DNA of 64,000 nt from assembly GCF_002078875.1 (NCBI RefSeq), contig NC_034410.1, positions 101,234,556 to 101,298,555 on the forward strand, read 5' to 3'. Positions 60,401 to 64,000 of this stretch are shown one piece after another; position 1 is the stretch's first letter, and each line of letters starts with the position of its first letter. Made by a program: the position numbers and the translations under genes. The notes under the pieces were generated by a model that was not told the DNA's origin, did not search any database, and saw only the letters and a list, made by a program, of their open reading frames with translations. Origin of the DNA: Numida meleagris. Its lineage: Eukaryota; Chordata; Aves; Galliformes; Numididae.

Positions 60401-63400
60401 GTACGCTGTGCCTTCTCCTTTGTTTCAGCCACCGCCATTGAGCTGTATTAAAAGCTACGGATGCAGGCAGCGTGTCTGATGGCTGCAATGATGTTGTTAA
60501 GCCAAAGTGTCCACTCTGCCTTGCTAAGTCTGTGTGATGCATGGCATTTCTAGAGCTCCCCTCTGTATGCCTTCCAGTGGTATGTACAGCTGGGGTCCTG
60601 CACCTCCCAGCATGAGTGTCTCTTGTGCACACAAGTCATATTTCTGCTTAAACACTTGGTGGGAACCATCACGGTTTTGCTTGGCCTTCACACAGTAGCT
60701 TATGTGTCAAAGGCAGGTCTCTTGTGTATGTAAAAATCAGCAAACGGTGTGGCAGAGCCCTTGCCTGACTGCTGGCATCCTCTGGTGGCAAAGACTGAAG
60801 GGCAACCACAGCTGAAGGTGCTGAAAAAGGGAAGATGTCAGTCTATAGCTGCTGAAGGGGAATAGGAAGCTTCTGGCTTGGCTCTGAGGACAAGTCCTCT
60901 GCATTGTTTTGCTGTTGGGAGCAAGACGTCATACTTTGTGTGTTTTCCAGCTATGCTGGCAGTGTTGTTGGACAGGGATGCCGACTGCCGTCACCCTGTG
61001 GGTGGCTGCGATGCATCTCTCTGCCTTCCTCAGAACAAGATCCACTTGGGTTGAAGTGGTTCAGCTTCTCTGCTTGTGGTGATGCTATGCTGCTGTGCAC
61101 CAGCTGAGACCCTGCCTGCTTGTTTTTCAGCCTGTAAAACCCAAAGGGCTGAGGCTGCCTCTGTAACCCCAGGGCTGATGTGAGGACCAAGGGATGGACA
61201 AGGTGACACAGCCTTCAGAGAACAGCTTATAGCAAAAAGAGTCAAACAGAGCCTCTCCCGGGGTTTGGGCTAATCTGGACCTGCTCAGCAGCTCCAGTGA
61301 GGCTGTCATGGTGCTGGACCACTTCAGTTCATTGTACCCTGTGGGTTGATGTGGTGGTGTAGCCCAGCCCTGCTGGCCTGGGGACCACATGGGCTAGGAC
61401 CTCCTAACTTAACAGATGTGAAGCCCCATCCAAGTGCAAAGAGGGCCATGCAGGGAAACACTGGGTTTAAAAAGCAAAGGGTGTGTAAAAGAGGATGAAT
61501 CTCTTTCCTTTTGAAGCATTTGTTGGCTGAAATGCCCTTTTCTGTGTTTTTCCAGTGCTGACACTTAAATGGATAAAAAGCTGTCACTAACGGGTGCTGA
61601 GCAGCCTTTAGACTTAGCTGGAGTCTTGCATCCTTTTTGTTGGTGTTTTTTTTTTTTTTGACAGGAATGAAGTTTGGTGTGCTACTTCTGAATAGTGTAA
61701 TGCAAAACTCACTGCTGGGCAGGAGTAAGTCACAGCTGTGTTCCTTGCAGTTGTCTTAATACAGGGAGTTCAGACCAGTGCACTCTAATTTGGGGCTGCT
61801 GACCCAACAGTAAACTCAGCTAGCCACTGACACTCTTGCCAGCAACCTATGGGCATCGTGTTGCTTTGAAACCCTGTGGCATCATTTAAGAGGGCTCCCA
61901 GGAAGCTCTTCTGCCTTTTCAGTACCACCTTTACCCAGGGTCTGACTTAGGATAGTTCTCACAGATAATAAGTCTTGCAGGGCATAAAAAGATGTGAAAA
62001 GAGTTCTCTTAGATCTGAGGCTGAAAATGTTCTTTCACGTGATATAAGGAGTGGAAGAAAAAAAAAGAAAGAAAAGGGAAAACCAAAAAGAAACAAACAA
62101 ACAACAAAAAAAAACAAACAACCTTTCATGGAGAAGGTGTTTCCTGTTTTTACCAGCAAAAGCATTAAGAATTAAATACTCTGCCTCCTTGCACCAGAGG
62201 CAGGGCTAAAGCAGGTTGTTGTCCCACTGGAATAGGTAGGAGTGATGCAATACCACGTTGTCTTATTCTATAGATGCCGAGGAGCTCAAAGCCAGGTTCT
62301 GTTATGATTTTACATAGAAAAAGTCTAAGAGCTCTACAAGAACTGTACAGGAGTACCTTCCTACTCACCAAAACTGATCTCCAAATGTACTGATTGCTGC
62401 AGCTGCTTGACAAAATAAAGGTTTGTCTTTTTAAAAAAAATATATTATTAATATATATATATTTATTTTGCTTTTTAGTCCTGACGAGCTGGCCCAGCTC
62501 TGGGTGTGTGAGCTGGATTTTTCTCTGGCTCATACATCATCAATAGCACTGATACCGATAGACGGCCCAGCCAGATGCTTTCCTTACGTATCCCTGTTTT
62601 TCTTCAGTGACAGCCCCTGGGATGGACTGGGAAAGAACAAAGAGAGTTTGGCTGCGAGTCTCAATTACTAGCGAGGCTGAACAAGCCAAACTGACCACAG
62701 AGCAGCTCTTTAGTGCCAGGATGAAGCTTCAGAGTTGACATTCAGAACAAAATAAAAAAAAAGCATACTGTTATATGTTACCATAGCATCTTTTCTCTAG
62801 AAATAACCAAAATTAAATGGCCAGTGACTTGAGGCATCTTCTTCAGGCTCCCACACCAAATAACACTGAGGCACTGAGAGCATATGCTGTTGTGAGATGT
62901 GTGCTGGGGAGGTATATGAGGGTGCAATAGCTGCTGGGTTCGGTTTGGTGAACTGGGTGAACCAGAGGCAAACAGGCCTGGTGGAGACTTGGAGGTGTTT
63001 TGTTACCTGTGAGCAATCAGAGGACAAGGACCTGGTGTGAAGTGAGGAGCCAAAGCAGCTGCTTTCGTTTGGTTTTCTTGCTGCAAAACTAGATAGAGAC
63101 GTGTGTCAGTCCTGCAGTATTTGCTACCTAGAACTTGGGTAATTCACTGTTCGGCATAAAAATAATACCAATTCTCATTCTTTCCAAGAAAACAAGGGCT
63201 TTATGACTTACACCCTGTCCCTGTTACCAACAGCCTTAGCTGAGTACAGGATGCAGAAACCCAAAATGGATTCCAGCTCCTCCTGCGTGCTTGCAGCTCC
63301 AGATCTTCCTTCTCCAGCTGTCCTGAACTTCATTCCTCACAGATCCTTCACTTCCTAAATCTGTATACATTGGAGATTCCAGGGTTGTGTCAAACATACT

Positions 63401-64000
63401 GAATCAATATTAAAATATAGGGCAAGGATTACTGCAGTGGGTCACGGGACAAAGAAACTGAGGACTTGAGGGGCAGTTCCAAGAGGCCTCTGCTCCACAT
63501 GTTGCAAAAGGCTTTGAGGTCTTTGTTACATATTTGTAACGTGTATTAAAATCACTTCTTACCTTCTTTCCTTAAAGACATCTGATGAAATTTGCTATAA
63601 TAGATAGGAGAGGGGTGGAGAATTCAGGTCCCCTGATGGGCATGCAGCCAAACGAGAGCTGTCAGAACAATGCACTATCCAAAAGGGCTAATATATTCCC
63701 TGAAATAAACTGGAAAATACTGAGTAGGAGTAAGGAGGTAACTTGGGATGCTACATTTAGAGCTGGCATTCATATTTGAAAAGGATGTTGAAACTTGGAG
63801 AGTGTAGGGGAGAAGAGCCACATAAATGAGTTAAGGACTGGAGAAATTGTCTGGCCTTGGCAAATTTCATGACCACAGTCTGCTGTGAGTATCCAAAAGA
63901 CTAAAAGGTGACTGGTTTAGTGAGTCCCTTCATGGGAAGAAAAATCTTGGTACTGAAAGGGCTTTGATCTTGCAGAGGAAAACAGTGGTCTTCCTCTAGT
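60401..64000. other. Gene-free stretch downstream of GATA6
   Basis: Unique sequence with a T-run at 61646-61660, an A-rich patch at 62058-62126 and AT-rich sequence at 62435-62470. No exon, RNA gene or mobile element recognised. Open frames are short and unremarkable. Confidence 0.6.

Overview
This window is vertebrate nuclear DNA from a bird, most likely chicken (Gallus gallus) or a close galliform. Four things point that way: repeated fragments of CR1 LINEs with the bird-typical 8-bp ATTCTATG tail, a mariner fragment of the galliform Galluhop type, low overall repeat density, and one multi-exon gene whose spliced product is 387 residues in its short form, the length I recall for chicken GATA6. 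There is no prokaryotic content, operon or CRISPR array. Layout: positions 1-39,360 are gene-free 5' flanking DNA, with old CR1 pieces, one mariner remnant, microsatellites, an assembly gap (951-1567) and several AT-rich, non-repetitive stretches that look like distal regulatory DNA. The promoter region (about 39,360-43,720) is GC- and CpG-rich. It holds a long TA-rich microsatellite, several clusters of GATA-factor sites, a plausible CCAAT/TATA-like core promoter near 41,943-42,012, and a second small gap (42,659-42,719) just before the first coding exon. GATA6 runs on the + strand from an L-form ATG at 42,784 (S-form ATG at 43,039) to a TGA at 59,018-59,020, in six coding exons with canonical GT-AG introns of 2328, 2876, 1479, 92 and 8043 bp. 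The 3' UTR probably ends at the AATAAA at 60,376. Positions 60,400-64,000 show no recognisable gene. How it works: GATA6 is a two-zinc-finger transcription factor for heart, endoderm and smooth-muscle programmes. Each finger has its own exon (N-finger exon 3, C-finger exon 4), the basic nuclear-localisation tail is in exon 5, and the C-terminal region is in exons 6-7. Many WGATAR-type sites around the promoter, in the candidate 5' exon/intron 1 region and in introns 5 and 6 fit auto- or cross-regulation by GATA factors (inference). I found no undescribed multi-gene system. The observations most worth following up are: (i) a 58-bp TG...CA insertion with a perfect 5-bp target duplication inside a CR1 copy, with a paralogous empty site elsewhere in the window; (ii) an in-frame alternative acceptor in the 92-bp intron 5 that would add 14 residues; (iii) the short, diverged L-form N-terminus of this avian GATA6; and (iv) the GATA-site clusters, including one with an NK-2-like motif about 1.4 kb upstream of the proposed start site.
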